A DNA stretch of 54,912 bases from Hespellia sp. (GCA_028693555.1 JAQUVD010000028.1:1-54912); one strand, 5' to 3'; positions 24,756-33,658 are shown, numbered from the stretch's first letter. Numbers and translations are program-made. Notes: a model not told the origin generated them from the sequence alone.

Positions 24756-25433
24756 ATGTTAGGAACGATTGTAAATACAGGAACGATTTTGGCAGGCAGT
24801 GTGGTTGGAAGTGTTGTGAAGAAAGGAATCAAAGAAGAGTATCAACATGCACTTTTTACGGCTATGGGTTTAGCTGCAACGGGACTTGGAATCAATGCTG
24901 TTGTTCAGAATATGCCTAAAAGCACCTTTCCGGTCCTTTTTATATTAAGCTTGGCAATCGGAAGCCTTTTGGGAACGATGTTGGATTTGGAAGGGAGATT
25001 CCAAAAGCTTACGGCAAAGTTTTCTTCCAGTAAGCTGGGACAGGGGCTGTCTACCGGAATTTTGCTTTACTGTATTGGTACGTTGTCAATTCTTGGACCG
25101 ATTCAGAGTGCGCTGTATGGAGACAACACGTATCTATTTACGAATGCAACGCTGGATTTTGTGACATCTATGGTATTAGCATCCACTTATGGAATTGGAA
25201 TGGCTTTGGCGGCGATTGTGTTGTTCCTTTGGCAGGGTGCGATCTTCCTACTGGCTGGATTCATGGGTGAGTTTATGACTGCAGAATTGATGACCGAAAT
25301 CTCAATTGTAGGAGGTTTTCTCATTGCAAGCTCCGGATTGTCGATCCTGAAAATCAAGGATTGTAAGACATTGAATATGCTGCCATCGCTTTTGGTGCCG
25401 GTTGTGTGGTTTGTGGTAAAGAGCTTTGGGTAG
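24756..25433 (+). CDS. DUF554 family membrane protein
   Basis: A 225-residue membrane protein of the DUF554 (YdfK/YqgA-like) family. It starts LGTIVNTGTILAGSVVGSVV followed by KKGIKEEYQHALFTAMGLAA, and has about six membrane segments with the central GQGLSTGILLYCIGTLSILG. GGGGATG-type ribosome site precedes ATG 24756. A TTGATA at about 24678 with a TAAGAT 17 bases later could be the promoter. The molecular role of the family is not established; a small-molecule channel or transporter has been suggested. It is convergent with citX, overlapping nothing. Confidence 0.85.
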   Translation: MLGTIVNTGTILAGSVVGSVVKKGIKEEYQHALFTAMGLAATGLGINAVVQNMPKSTFPVLFILSLAIGSLLGTMLDLEGRFQKLTAKFSSSKLGQGLSTGILLYCIGTLSILGPIQSALYGDNTYLFTNATLDFVTSMVLASTYGIGMALAAIVLFLWQGAIFLLAGFMGEFMTAELMTEISIVGGFLIASSGLSILKIKDCKTLNMLPSLLVPVVWFVVKSFG

Positions 25434-25452
25434 AAGTGAACGGATATGGAAA

Positions 25453-25968
25453 TTAGGAATTCCAACGGTCATGGATTTTTTGCTCGATAGCATCCTGCAT
25501 CTCCCGCACACTGTGGCGTCTCGAGGAAGCGCATTCCTGTGCCTGACGGTCACAGAGAAAGCATTTGCGAAAGCCGGAACGGGATAATTTGACACCGTCA
25601 ACTCCGATGACATCAATGTCAAAGAGACGTCCGAGAGGATGCGATTCTTCAATGTCAGCCATAAGTGTTTTGATGTGTTCTGCATCAGAACAATCAATGC
25701 AAAGAATATATTCATCACCGGTCGGCTCGTGATAGGTTAAAGAATCCATGATACGAATGGATTCTTTTTCTAATGCATGGTTGATAAGAGCCACTCCCTC
25801 AAGAAAAATCTTACAGAGTTCCGGCGTTGTTTTGACAGGACCCGGAATATTCATGCAGAATGATATCACGGGCATGTGATAAGTGTTTAGATAATCGGCT
25901 TGCCTGCCTGCCCGGCGCTCCCGGCAGTCCAGCATCTGTGGTAATGTAACTTCAATTCCGTGCAGCAT
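25453..25968 (-). CDS. citX: Citrate lyase holo-ACP synthase CitX
   Basis: A 171-residue apo-citrate-lyase phosphoribosyl-dephospho-CoA transferase. Family features are EVTLPQMLDCRERRAGRQAD near the N-terminus, ISFCMNIPGPVKTTPEL, and PLGRLFDIDVIGVDG followed by RKCFLCDRQAQEC. It attaches the prosthetic group, made by CitG, to the acyl carrier subunit CitD. CAAGGAGATC lies before ATG 25968. It is separated from citDEFGC by about 3 kb and lies on the opposite strand, unusual because citX often sits in the same operon. It must be expressed together with the cluster for active enzyme. Confidence 0.92.
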   Translation of the reverse strand: MLHGIEVTLPQMLDCRERRAGRQADYLNTYHMPVISFCMNIPGPVKTTPELCKIFLEGVALINHALEKESIRIMDSLTYHEPTGDEYILCIDCSDAEHIKTLMADIEESHPLGRLFDIDVIGVDGVKLSRSGFRKCFLCDRQAQECASSRRHSVREMQDAIEQKIHDRWNS

Positions 25969-26149
25969 AATCGGATCTCCTTGTCTATTGAAAATGATGA
26001 TATATCTATTATACCGAAAAAAAAGAACTTGTAAATTTGTTCTGCGAAAAAAACAAAAAAATAGAAAGATATCGTTGCATTTTATTATGAAAATGATATG
26101 ATAAATCGTGGTAAAAACAAATCGGGATACGTTTAGAAGAAGGTATAAG

Positions 26150-26989
26150 ATGAAAACAATAAAAAATTATTGTCTGATTACGTTTAGCATTTTCATTATG
26201 GCAGTCGGTGTGTATTTCTTTAAATTTCCAAATAATTTCTGTTTCGGAGGTGTAACCGGATTTGCTGTAGTTATTGCGAAAATCATGCCAATATCGGCAA
26301 GTATGTTTACGTTTTGTGTGAATATGATTTTATTGCTGGTTGGATGGATCTTTTTGGGAAAGAGTTTTGCAATCAAAACAGGGTATGCGAGTATTTTATT
26401 ATCACTTTTGCTGCTTGTATTTGAAAAGATGTATCCGATGTTTGCACCGTTATCGAATGAACCGACATTAGAACTGATTTTTGCAATTACACTTCCTGCA
26501 ATTGGAAGTGCACTGCTGTTTAACATAGGAGCGTCCAGTGGTGGAACCGACGTGCTGGCAATGCTGCTCCAGAAATATACGAAAGTTCACATTGGTATGG
26601 CACTTTTAGTAACGGATATGGTCGCAATTTTGATTGCCTGCTTCGTATTTGATATTAAAACTGCATTATATTCGTTTGTTGGTCTGACCCTGAAATCATT
26701 TTTAATAGATGGAATTATAGAAAATATCAATATGTGCAAAGCGTTTACTATCATTTGCGATAATCCAGGTTCCATCTGCGATTATATTGTGCATGATTTG
26801 GATCGAAGCGCAACGGTTTCAGAAGCCAGCGGAGCCTATACCAATCAGGAAAAATTCATGGTAGTCACGGTATTGAATCGTGCACAGGCGGTGCAGCTCA
26901 GACAGTATATTCATCAGAACGAGCCCGGAGCATTTATTTTGATTTATAATACCAGTGAGATTGTCGGAAAAGGATTTGTAACAATTTAG
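26150..26989 (+). CDS. YitT family membrane protein (DUF2179 C-terminus)
   Basis: A 279-residue protein. Five or six membrane helices occupy about residues 8-185 (LITFSIFIMAVGVYFF, GVTGFAVVIAK, the conserved GASSGGTDVLAMLLQKY). The C-terminal soluble DUF2179 domain follows (ATVSEASGAYTNQEKFMVVT, PGAFILIYNTSEIVGKGF). This is the standard YitT architecture; transported substrate is unknown. ATG 26150 behind AGAAGGT is preferred to GTG 26108, which would add an unusual basic extension. It stands divergent from citX and ends in a terminator. Confidence 0.88.
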   Translation: MKTIKNYCLITFSIFIMAVGVYFFKFPNNFCFGGVTGFAVVIAKIMPISASMFTFCVNMILLLVGWIFLGKSFAIKTGYASILLSLLLLVFEKMYPMFAPLSNEPTLELIFAITLPAIGSALLFNIGASSGGTDVLAMLLQKYTKVHIGMALLVTDMVAILIACFVFDIKTALYSFVGLTLKSFLIDGIIENINMCKAFTIICDNPGSICDYIVHDLDRSATVSEASGAYTNQEKFMVVTVLNRAQAVQLRQYIHQNEPGAFILIYNTSEIVGKGFVTI

Positions 26990-27019
26990 TATGAGAGAAA
27001 ATAGAAAAAGAACTCGTGG

Positions 27020-27054
27020 AAAGAAGTTTCGAATAGGGACTTTCTTTTTTTTTG
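27020..27054 (+). terminator. Terminator after the YitT gene
   Basis: AAAGAAGT (27020-27027) pairs with ACTTTCTTT (27039-27047), with one bulge, followed by a run of T. It separates the YitT gene from the ChrA pair. Confidence 0.6.
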
Positions 27055-27128
27055 TTCTTAACATTTTTTAAGGTTTTATATTGGATCAGATACATTATGA
27101 TATAAATAGAACGATTGGAGGGAGAGGT

Positions 27129-27692
27129 ATGGAAAGGAAGAAAAACTTAAGGAAAGGATTGCTGCTGTTCTGTTTTTTCGCAAAAATAGGCTGTTTTACG
27201 TTTGGCGGAGGATGGAGCATTCTTGCACAAATGGAACGAGAATTTGTGGACAAAAGAGAGCTGATGACAAAGGAAGAATTGCTTGACATTGTCTCACTTG
27301 GAAAATCAGTGCCGGGAATTATGATTACCAATATCAGCACGATTTTCGGGTATCAGATGGCAGGATGGTTTGGGGCAGTGTGTGCGATGATCGGAATTGC
27401 CTTTCCCGCTGTTCTGATCTTATCGGTCATTACAGTCTGCTATTCTGCATTTCAGGATAATGTATGGGTCGCGAGCGCATTAAAAGGAATTCGTGCGGCG
27501 GTTGTACCGATTATTGTATCTGCAACGATTTCGCTTGCAAAGTCGGGATTAAAGAATAAGTTATGTGTGGTAATTTGTCTGATATCTACAGCACTGTGTT
27601 ATTTTACGAACTTGAATAACATTTTCATTGTTTTGATGGGCGTAGCGTTTGCATTTGTCTTAATGGGGGTGAAGCGATATGGAACTCCTTGA
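27129..27692 (+). CDS. ChrA-type transporter, N-terminal-half protein
   Basis: A 187-residue short-chain chromate-transporter (CHR) family protein with about five or six membrane segments. Family motif: FFAKIGCFTFGGGWSILAQM followed by a basic loop and KEELLDIVSLGKSVPG. GGAGGGAGAGGT stands before ATG 27129. It overlaps the second CHR protein by 14 bases; such pairs form a heterodimer equal to one full-length ChrA. In gut anaerobes chromate is unlikely to be the natural cargo; an anion such as sulfate or an organic anion is more likely. It lies just upstream of carbonic anhydrase and citrate lyase genes. Confidence 0.88.
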   Translation: MERKKNLRKGLLLFCFFAKIGCFTFGGGWSILAQMEREFVDKRELMTKEELLDIVSLGKSVPGIMITNISTIFGYQMAGWFGAVCAMIGIAFPAVLILSVITVCYSAFQDNVWVASALKGIRAAVVPIIVSATISLAKSGLKNKLCVVICLISTALCYFTNLNNIFIVLMGVAFAFVLMGVKRYGTP

Positions 27693-28215
27693 GTTGTTTG
27701 TGTCATTTGTGAAAGTGGGATTTACCAGTTTTGGCGGGATGTCTATGATTCCGCTGATGAGGGACGAAATGCTTCTTCATCACTGGATGAGTGTGGATGA
27801 CTTTTCAAATATTATTGCGATTGCAGAGATGACGCCGGGCCCCTTTGGACTGAACTGCGCAACCTTTGCAGGAATGCAGGTCAATGGAATCATTGGTGGA
27901 CTTGCTGCTGTGCTGGGCGTGCTTATGCCAGCCTATACCCTGACTATGATCGTGGCGGCCATGTTCGCAAAATTAAAGCATAATAATGTATTTGAACATA
28001 TACTGTATGTCATTCGTCCAATCTGCATCGGAATGTTGATTGCAGTGATTATGTCACTGTGTATTTCTAATTATTATATTGACAATCATTTCAGTGTGAG
28101 TGGAATATTCATAGGCATTCTGATGCTGTTTTTGATTATAAAGCAGCATTGGACTGTGCCAAAAGTAATCTTGATGTCCGCAGCTTTGGGAATCGTTTTT
28201 TATGGAATATTATAA
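27679..28215 (+). CDS. ChrA-type transporter, C-terminal-half protein
   Basis: A 178-residue partner CHR protein. It opens ELLELFVSFVKVGFTSFGGM and has the matching EMTPGPFGLNCATFAGMQ segment, which mirrors the VSLGKSVPG loop of the first half, and about five or six membrane helices. The coding region overlaps the upstream gene by 14 bases and is followed 17 bases later by carbonic anhydrase, so the three genes are one transcript. Confidence 0.88.
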   Translation: MELLELFVSFVKVGFTSFGGMSMIPLMRDEMLLHHWMSVDDFSNIIAIAEMTPGPFGLNCATFAGMQVNGIIGGLAAVLGVLMPAYTLTMIVAAMFAKLKHNNVFEHILYVIRPICIGMLIAVIMSLCISNYYIDNHFSVSGIFIGILMLFLIIKQHWTVPKVILMSAALGIVFYGIL

Positions 28216-28232
28216 AAGGAAAGGAAGAAGAA

Positions 28233-28772
28233 ATGGTAGAGAAGATTATAGAATTCAACAAAAAATTTGTAAAAGAAAAACAATATGAAAAATATGAGAC
28301 AAGCAAATATCCGGATAAACATCTTGCAATCCTGACATGCATGGATACGCGTCTGATTGAACTGCTGCCGGCGGCACTTGGAATTAAGAATGGCGATGCT
28401 AAAATCATCAAAAATGCAGGTGGTGTCATCACACATCCTTACGGAAGCGTGATGCGTAGTCTTCTGGTAGCAATTGTTGAACTGGGAGTCACTGAAATCA
28501 TGGTGGTTGGGCATACAGATTGCGGAGTACAAGGGCTGAATGCAAAAGAGATGCTGGCTAAACTCAAACAACGTGGAATAAAAGAAAAGCATATCGAGAT
28601 CATTCGAAACAGTGGAATTGACTTTGAAAACTGGCTGAGTGGTTTTGAGAGTGTGGAACAGTCGGTTCAGGATACGGTTTATGTTTTGAAAAATCACCCG
28701 CTTATGCCTGAAAACATTGAAATCTGCGGATATATTATGGATTCTGTAACAGGGGAACTTCGCTTAGCTTAA
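28233..28772 (+). CDS. Beta-class carbonic anhydrase
   Basis: A 179-residue enzyme interconverting CO2 and bicarbonate. The zinc ligands are Cys36 (LTCMDTR, with the Asp38/Arg40 dyad), and His94 and Cys97 (VGHTDCGVQ). NAGGVITHPYGSVMRSLL is the other conserved block. The length fits the short clade found in Bacillota. AGGAAGAAG precedes ATG 28233. Its position between the CHR pair and citD suggests a link to citrate fermentation, where oxaloacetate is decarboxylated and CO2/bicarbonate balance matters; that link is inference. Confidence 0.92.
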   Translation: MVEKIIEFNKKFVKEKQYEKYETSKYPDKHLAILTCMDTRLIELLPAALGIKNGDAKIIKNAGGVITHPYGSVMRSLLVAIVELGVTEIMVVGHTDCGVQGLNAKEMLAKLKQRGIKEKHIEIIRNSGIDFENWLSGFESVEQSVQDTVYVLKNHPLMPENIEICGYIMDSVTGELRLA

Positions 28773-28777
28773 TAAAT

Positions 28778-28860
28778 ATTAAGAATTCACATGTGATTAT
28801 TTAAGATTGCTGTTTTAAGATTCACTTAAGCTACAAAAGCAAAAACATTTAAGGTGAATC
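28778..28860 (+). promoter_or_regulatory. TTAAGA-type half-sites upstream of citD
   Basis: TTAAGAATTCAC (from about 28779), TTAAGATTGC (28801) and TTAAGATTCAC (28815) recur in the same orientation, and an inverted version TTTAAGGTGAATC ends at 28860. TTAAGA also occurs, in both orientations, upstream of the citrate transporter. GATTCACTTAA could also fold with TTTAAGGTGAATC into a leader hairpin before AAGGAGG. A transcription-factor or response-regulator array is the likeliest explanation. Confidence 0.45.
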
Positions 28861-28873
28861 AAGGAGGTAGAAA

Positions 28874-29173
28874 ATGGAAATCTTAAAACCTGCAGCTGCG
28901 GGAACGTTGGAATCCAGTGATGCTATGGTAACGGTTGAACCGGGCGAGGAAGGAATTGAATTTGAATTAAACAGTACGGTCATTCATCAGTATGGAAATG
29001 AAATTAAAAAAATAGTCATGGAGACATTAGAACGTCTGTCTGTTCAAAATGCAAAAATTACCGTCGTGGACAAAGGCGCACTCAACTGTACGTTAAAAGC
29101 AAGGGTGGAATGCGCTGTATTTCGTGCAAACAGCCAAAAAGAGAATCTGCCATGGGGAGGTGTCATCCAATGA
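28874..29173 (+). CDS. citD: Citrate lyase acyl carrier protein (gamma subunit)
   Basis: A 99-residue acyl carrier subunit. The prosthetic-group serine is in the AGTLESSDAMV segment near residue 14, and the rest matches CitD (NSTVIHQYGNEIKKIVMETL, then GALNCTLKARVECAVFRA). It carries the acetyl/citryl thioester during citrate cleavage to acetate and oxaloacetate. AAGGAGG is seven bases before ATG 28874. Its stop overlaps the citE start (ATGA), so the subunits are coupled. Confidence 0.95.
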   Translation: MEILKPAAAGTLESSDAMVTVEPGEEGIEFELNSTVIHQYGNEIKKIVMETLERLSVQNAKITVVDKGALNCTLKARVECAVFRANSQKENLPWGGVIQ

Positions 29174-30072
29174 TGAATTCAAATAAAAAAAGATTGAGAA
29201 GAAGTATGATGTTTTTGAACTGTCAGAAACCGGGATTGATTAAAGATCCATATATCTACAAACCGGATTCGATTATGCTTGATCTGGAAGATGCGGTTGC
29301 AGAAGGAGAAAAGGATGCGGCGAGATATTCGTTGTTCCATGCACTGCAGGAAATCGACTACCACGGGGTAGAGAGAGTTGTGCGTATCAATGGGCTTGAT
29401 ACTCCACATTGGAGAGAAGATGTCCGTGTCTGTGTTGCAGGTGGGGCGGATGCAATCCGTATTCCTAAGGTAGAAAGTGCAGAGGATGTAAAAAGAATTG
29501 AGGCTGCTGTAGAAGAAGATGAAAAAGCATTTGCTAAAGAGCCGGGAAGTATGCTTCTTATGGCAGCACTGGAGTCCGCAATGGGCGTAATGAAAGCATT
29601 GGATATCTGTGAAGCTTCCGAGCGGTTATTCGGAATCGCGCTTAGTGGCGGAGATTATACCAAGGATCTGCAGACTGTAATCACTGGAGGCGGTGTAGAG
29701 CTTGCAGGTGCCAGACAGCATATGATCATTGCGGCAAGAGCGGCAAAGGTGCAGTGCTTTGATACCGTATATACGAATTTAGATGATATGGAAGGCTTCA
29801 AAAAAGAAGTTCAAATGATCAAAATGATGGGGTTTGATGGAAAATCGCTTGTGAATCCAAGACAGATTTCGATTGTACACGATGTCTATACCCCGACGGA
29901 AAAAGAAATCATTTTCTCAGAAAAGATTGTAAAAGAAATTGATGAGAAAAAAGCGCAGGGAATCGGAGTGTTTACCGTAGATGGCAAGATGATTGACATC
30001 GCATTTTACGATGGAGCAAAAAGAGTTCTGGAGCTTGCAAAAGCTTCCGGTGTGTACAAGGGGGATATGTAA
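29170..30072 (+). CDS. citE: Citrate lyase beta subunit (citryl-ACP lyase)
   Basis: A 300-residue citryl-CoA/ACP lyase with the TIM-barrel signatures RRSMMFLNCQKPGLIKDPYI near the start, SIMLDLEDAVAEGEKDAAR and MAALESAMGVMKALDI; GFDGKSLVNPRQI lies near the end. It splits citryl-ACP into oxaloacetate and acetyl-ACP with a divalent metal. Two ATGs (29170, 29173) overlap the citD stop; GGGGAGG is upstream. The alpha subunit starts one base after its stop. Confidence 0.95.
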   Translation: MMNSNKKRLRRSMMFLNCQKPGLIKDPYIYKPDSIMLDLEDAVAEGEKDAARYSLFHALQEIDYHGVERVVRINGLDTPHWREDVRVCVAGGADAIRIPKVESAEDVKRIEAAVEEDEKAFAKEPGSMLLMAALESAMGVMKALDICEASERLFGIALSGGDYTKDLQTVITGGGVELAGARQHMIIAARAAKVQCFDTVYTNLDDMEGFKKEVQMIKMMGFDGKSLVNPRQISIVHDVYTPTEKEIIFSEKIVKEIDEKKAQGIGVFTVDGKMIDIAFYDGAKRVLELAKASGVYKGDM

Positions 30073-30073
30073 G

Positions 30074-31636
30074 ATGATCAATAAAGTAGGCAGAGATATT
30101 CCGGATGAAATTTTAAAAGAAACAGGAAAAGAAGTATTTCAGGGAATCTATTATAAAAATAAAACAGAGTACATTAAGCATGGACCGGTTACCAGAGTTT
30201 TAATGGATAATGAGAGCAGCAAGCTTGTTGATTCCATTCACGACGTACTTGTAAAATGTGGAATCAAAGACGGCATGACTGTGAGCTTCCATCATCATTT
30301 CCGAGAGGGTGATCTGGTTGTTAATATGGTGATGGAAGAAATCCATAAAATGGGAATCAAAGATATTACAATCTGTGCAAGTTCTCTTGGAAAAGCACAT
30401 GACCCACTGGTTCCGATGATTGAAGACGGAACGATTACGAACATCCAGTCTTCCGGAGTGCGCGGAAAAATCGGAGAAGCAATCTCGCACGGAAAGTTAA
30501 AGGGACTTGCCACCATGCGTTCTCATGGAGGACGTGTCCGGGCACTGCTCACAGGTGAGACCGTTGTTGATATTGCATTTATTGGAGCACCAACCTGTGA
30601 TGATTATGGAAACTGTCGCGGTATCGGCGGTAAGAGTGACTGTGGTGTACTTTCTTACTCGGTAGTAGACAGTAATCATGCGAATAAAGTAGTAGCAATT
30701 ACCGATTGTCTGGTTCCGTTTCCGAACTTCCCGGCACATATCGAGATGACAAGAGTGGATTATGTATGTGTAGTAGATGCAATCGGACAACCGGAGAAAA
30801 TAGCAACTGGCGCGGCAAAACCTACCACAGATGTGAGGAAACAGATGATGGCAGATTATTGTACAAAGTTTGTCACAAATGCACCATATTTTAAAAATGG
30901 TTTTTCTTATCAGACAGGTGTCGGTGGAGCATCCATTGCATCAACAATCTCTCTGACCAAGATTATGGAGGAGAAGGGAATCAAGATGGGATTTGGCGTC
31001 GGAGGTCTTACAAAACCAATGTGTGATCTGCTGGATAAAGGCCTTGTGAATTGTCTGCTGGATACACAGGATTTTGATTTGGATGCCGTAGAATCAGTCA
31101 AGAACCAGAAGCATTTCCGTATCAGTGCAGGAATGTACGCGAATCCGTTCAACAAAGGCGCATTTGTCAACAAATTGGACTATGTGATTCTTGCAGCACT
31201 GGAGGTTGATGTAAACTTTAACTGTAACGTTGTAGTTGGATCGGACGGCATTATCACAGGTGCTCAGGGCGGACACCCAGATACCGCGGCAGGTGCAAAA
31301 TGTACCATCGTGATCTCACCGCTTCTTCAGGGAAGGATCCCGGCAATCTGTACCGATGTTACAACAGTCACAACTCCGGGAGAATCTGTGGATGTTGTGA
31401 TTACGGATTATGGTGTGGCAATCAATCCACTCCGACAGGATCTCATTGAGGCAATGAAAGATGTCGAGGGCATTCCATTCTGTACGATAGAGGAACTGCG
31501 TGACATGGCTTATGCAATTGTCGGTGAACCCGAAAAGGTGGAGTTTGGTGACCGTGTGGTTGGAATCATTGAGAGCCGTGACGGGACGATCATGGATGTT
31601 GTGAGAGAAATTAAACCATTTTCTTTTACTGAGTAA
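30074..31636 (+). CDS. citF: Citrate lyase alpha subunit (citrate:acetyl-ACP transferase)
   Basis: A 520-residue CoA-transferase-type subunit which swaps acetate for citrate on the carrier protein. Recognised by SFHHHFREGDLVVNMVMEEI, the ICASSLGKAHDPLVPMIEDG loop, GAPTCDDYGNCRG, and GSDGIITGAQGGHPDTAAGA. Length matches CitF. ATG 30074 is chosen, one base after the citE stop at 30072; the longer open frame upstream overlaps citE and lacks family similarity. Confidence 0.95.
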   Translation: MINKVGRDIPDEILKETGKEVFQGIYYKNKTEYIKHGPVTRVLMDNESSKLVDSIHDVLVKCGIKDGMTVSFHHHFREGDLVVNMVMEEIHKMGIKDITICASSLGKAHDPLVPMIEDGTITNIQSSGVRGKIGEAISHGKLKGLATMRSHGGRVRALLTGETVVDIAFIGAPTCDDYGNCRGIGGKSDCGVLSYSVVDSNHANKVVAITDCLVPFPNFPAHIEMTRVDYVCVVDAIGQPEKIATGAAKPTTDVRKQMMADYCTKFVTNAPYFKNGFSYQTGVGGASIASTISLTKIMEEKGIKMGFGVGGLTKPMCDLLDKGLVNCLLDTQDFDLDAVESVKNQKHFRISAGMYANPFNKGAFVNKLDYVILAALEVDVNFNCNVVVGSDGIITGAQGGHPDTAAGAKCTIVISPLLQGRIPAICTDVTTVTTPGESVDVVITDYGVAINPLRQDLIEAMKDVEGIPFCTIEELRDMAYAIVGEPEKVEFGDRVVGIIESRDGTIMDVVREIKPFSFTE

Positions 31637-31666
31637 TAGTAGCAAGAAATGAAAGGAGAGCAGAGG

Positions 31667-32572
31667 ATGAATGTATATGAAGCTAGAAAAAAGATGAATG
31701 TGTCTGTGAGCAGACTATCATTTGCGATTGGTACACTGGCAAAAAAAGCAATGTTGGATGAAGTGTTTACGACTCCAAAGCCGGGATTGGTAGACTGTTA
31801 TTCAAATGGTGCACATACGGACATGAATCTGCTCACGTTTCAGAAAAGTGCAGATGCAATCACACCGTATCTGATTCAAATGTGCGAAACAGGAGCCTAT
31901 AGCCCTAAATTAAACGCAGATACCTTTGCGGAGATTCGAGCAATCGGAATCGAAACGGAAAAGGCGATGTATCAGGCTACTGGTGGTGTCAACACACATA
32001 AGGGGATGATTTTCTCCTTGGGAATTCTGGCGGCATCCGCGGGATATTGCATCAGTCATGGGTATCGGATGACGGAAAATACACTGTTTTTTCTTGAACA
32101 GAAGCTGGTTCGGGCCACACTCTTAAAAGAAATGCAAGGCTTAAGAGAAACGGAGCAGGCGCCTCGGACAACGAATGGTGAAGCTCTGTATCGGAGAACC
32201 GGGATTGAAGGAATTCGCGGAGAAGCTGTATCGGGTTATGAATCAGTGCGAAAGTATGCACTGCCGGTATTTTGCCGTGGAAGGAAGAATGGTAACGATT
32301 ATAACTGCGTAAAACTGCAGACCCTGTTTTCGTTAATGAAATCGGTGCAGGATAGTAATATTGGAGCCAGAAGGGGAGAACAGACCCTGGAGATGGTCCA
32401 TAGATGCGCCGATACATTTCTGAAAAATGGAGGCGCATATCAGAAGGATGCCGTGGAGCAGCTGAAACAGATGGATGCATTTTTTATTATAGAGAACATC
32501 AGTGCAGGTGGTTGTGCAGATTTACTTGCAGTTACGATTTTTGTATATGATCTGCTGCATTATAAATTTTGA
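31667..32572 (+). CDS. citG: Triphosphoribosyl-dephospho-CoA synthase CitG
   Basis: A 301-residue enzyme which makes the citrate lyase prosthetic-group precursor from dephospho-CoA and ATP. Motifs: AMLDEVFTTPKPGLVDCYSN followed by GAHTDMNLLTF, GGVNTHKGMIFSLGILAA, and the late segment SNIGARRGEQTLEM. AAAGGAG (31652-31658) favours ATG 31667 over the in-frame ATG 31649. CitX, encoded 6 kb upstream on the other strand, transfers the product to CitD. Confidence 0.92.
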   Translation: MNVYEARKKMNVSVSRLSFAIGTLAKKAMLDEVFTTPKPGLVDCYSNGAHTDMNLLTFQKSADAITPYLIQMCETGAYSPKLNADTFAEIRAIGIETEKAMYQATGGVNTHKGMIFSLGILAASAGYCISHGYRMTENTLFFLEQKLVRATLLKEMQGLRETEQAPRTTNGEALYRRTGIEGIRGEAVSGYESVRKYALPVFCRGRKNGNDYNCVKLQTLFSLMKSVQDSNIGARRGEQTLEMVHRCADTFLKNGGAYQKDAVEQLKQMDAFFIIENISAGGCADLLAVTIFVYDLLHYKF

Positions 32573-32611
32573 TGGCCAGCAGGAAGTAAAACGGAATGTG
32601 AGAGGTATCGT

Positions 32612-33613
32612 ATGATATTGGCAGGAAATCCTTTAAAAGGGAAAGAACTTGAAAAATTAAAACAATTCCTTGAAAAGATGGATTTGGAATATGATGAGGG
32701 CATTGAATACAGTATCTGTATCCTGGATGATGATTACCGTATCATTGCGACCGGTTCGGTAGAGGAAAACGTATTAAAATGTATTGCGGTAGAAGCCTCA
32801 TGTCAGGGACAGGGGTTATCCGGTATCATCCTGTCAAATTTGATTCAATATGAATTTGAAAAGGGAAGAGTCCATCAGTTTATTTACACTAAACCTAAGA
32901 ATAGAGAAATGTTTGAAGATTTGAGTTTTTATACGATTATCGAAAATCAATCCATTCTTTTTATGGAAAATCGAAGTACCGGTTTTCGTAAATATATTGA
33001 GAAGATGAAAGACGAGACGCCGTCAGATGCTCTTGAAGCAGGAAAAAAGATTGGCGCGGTTGTTATGAACTGCAACCCATTCACATTGGGGCATCGTTAT
33101 CTTTTGGAACAGGCCTCTTTGCAGTGTGATTATGTACATGTCTTTATCTTATCGGATAAGCGTTCATTCATCCCGGCGGAGGATCGCTTCAGACTGGCAT
33201 GTGAGGGGAGCAAAGATATTGTAAACCTTATTTTTCATAAATCTTCGGATTACATCATTTCGGCAGCAACATTTCCAACCTATTTTATGAAGGATAAGGT
33301 GGAGGCAAGTCATGCAAACTGCAGACTGGATGTGGAATTGTTTGCAAAATGTATTGCCCCGGAGCTTGGAATTACCGAGCGCTTTGTCGGAACCGAGCCG
33401 GATTGCGGCGTGACAGGTGTGTATAACCAGACCATGAAGGAAATTTTACCAGAATACGGAATCGTACTAAAGGAAATTCCGCGAGTAAAAAATGCGGCAG
33501 GAATCGTCAGTGCATCTGTAGTTCGTGAAAATATGCAAAAGAGAAAGTGGATGGAAGTAGGCAAGATGGTGCCGGATACCACGCTGAATTATTTAAAAAA
33601 ACTGCAGATCTGA
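32612..33613 (+). CDS. citC: [Citrate (pro-3S)-lyase] ligase CitC
   Basis: A 333-residue acetate:citrate lyase ligase that activates the enzyme by ATP-dependent acetylation of its prosthetic thiol. The N-terminal about 125 residues are a GNAT-like domain (IAVEASCQGQGLSGIILSNL). The C-terminal nucleotidyltransferase domain has VVMNCNPFTLGHRYLLEQA (HxGH-like) and the late VSASVVRENMQKRKW loop. AGAGGT lies before ATG 32612. Its stop lies within the terminator hairpin that closes the cit operon. In many citrate fermenters citC comes first in the cluster; here it is last. Confidence 0.95.
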   Translation: MILAGNPLKGKELEKLKQFLEKMDLEYDEGIEYSICILDDDYRIIATGSVEENVLKCIAVEASCQGQGLSGIILSNLIQYEFEKGRVHQFIYTKPKNREMFEDLSFYTIIENQSILFMENRSTGFRKYIEKMKDETPSDALEAGKKIGAVVMNCNPFTLGHRYLLEQASLQCDYVHVFILSDKRSFIPAEDRFRLACEGSKDIVNLIFHKSSDYIISAATFPTYFMKDKVEASHANCRLDVELFAKCIAPELGITERFVGTEPDCGVTGVYNQTMKEILPEYGIVLKEIPRVKNAAGIVSASVVRENMQKRKWMEVGKMVPDTTLNYLKKLQI

Positions 33614-33643
33614 CAATCAAAACGGTTGTCAGCTGCAGTTTTT
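33600..33643 (+). terminator. Intrinsic terminator of the citrate lyase operon
   Basis: AACTGCAG (33600-33607) with TGACAA (33611-33616) pairs with TTGTCA (33626-33631) and CTGCAGTT (33633-33640), followed by TTT. The hairpin includes the citC stop codon, so operon end and terminator coincide. The response regulator gene converges from the other side. Confidence 0.85.
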
Positions 33644-33658
33644 GTGTATTGGCATTGG

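Noticed and set aside
27129-28215. The two CHR frames as one frameshifted full-length ChrA.
   Set aside because: The second gene has its own start within a 14-base overlap, and short-chain CHR pairs are a normal arrangement in Bacillota.
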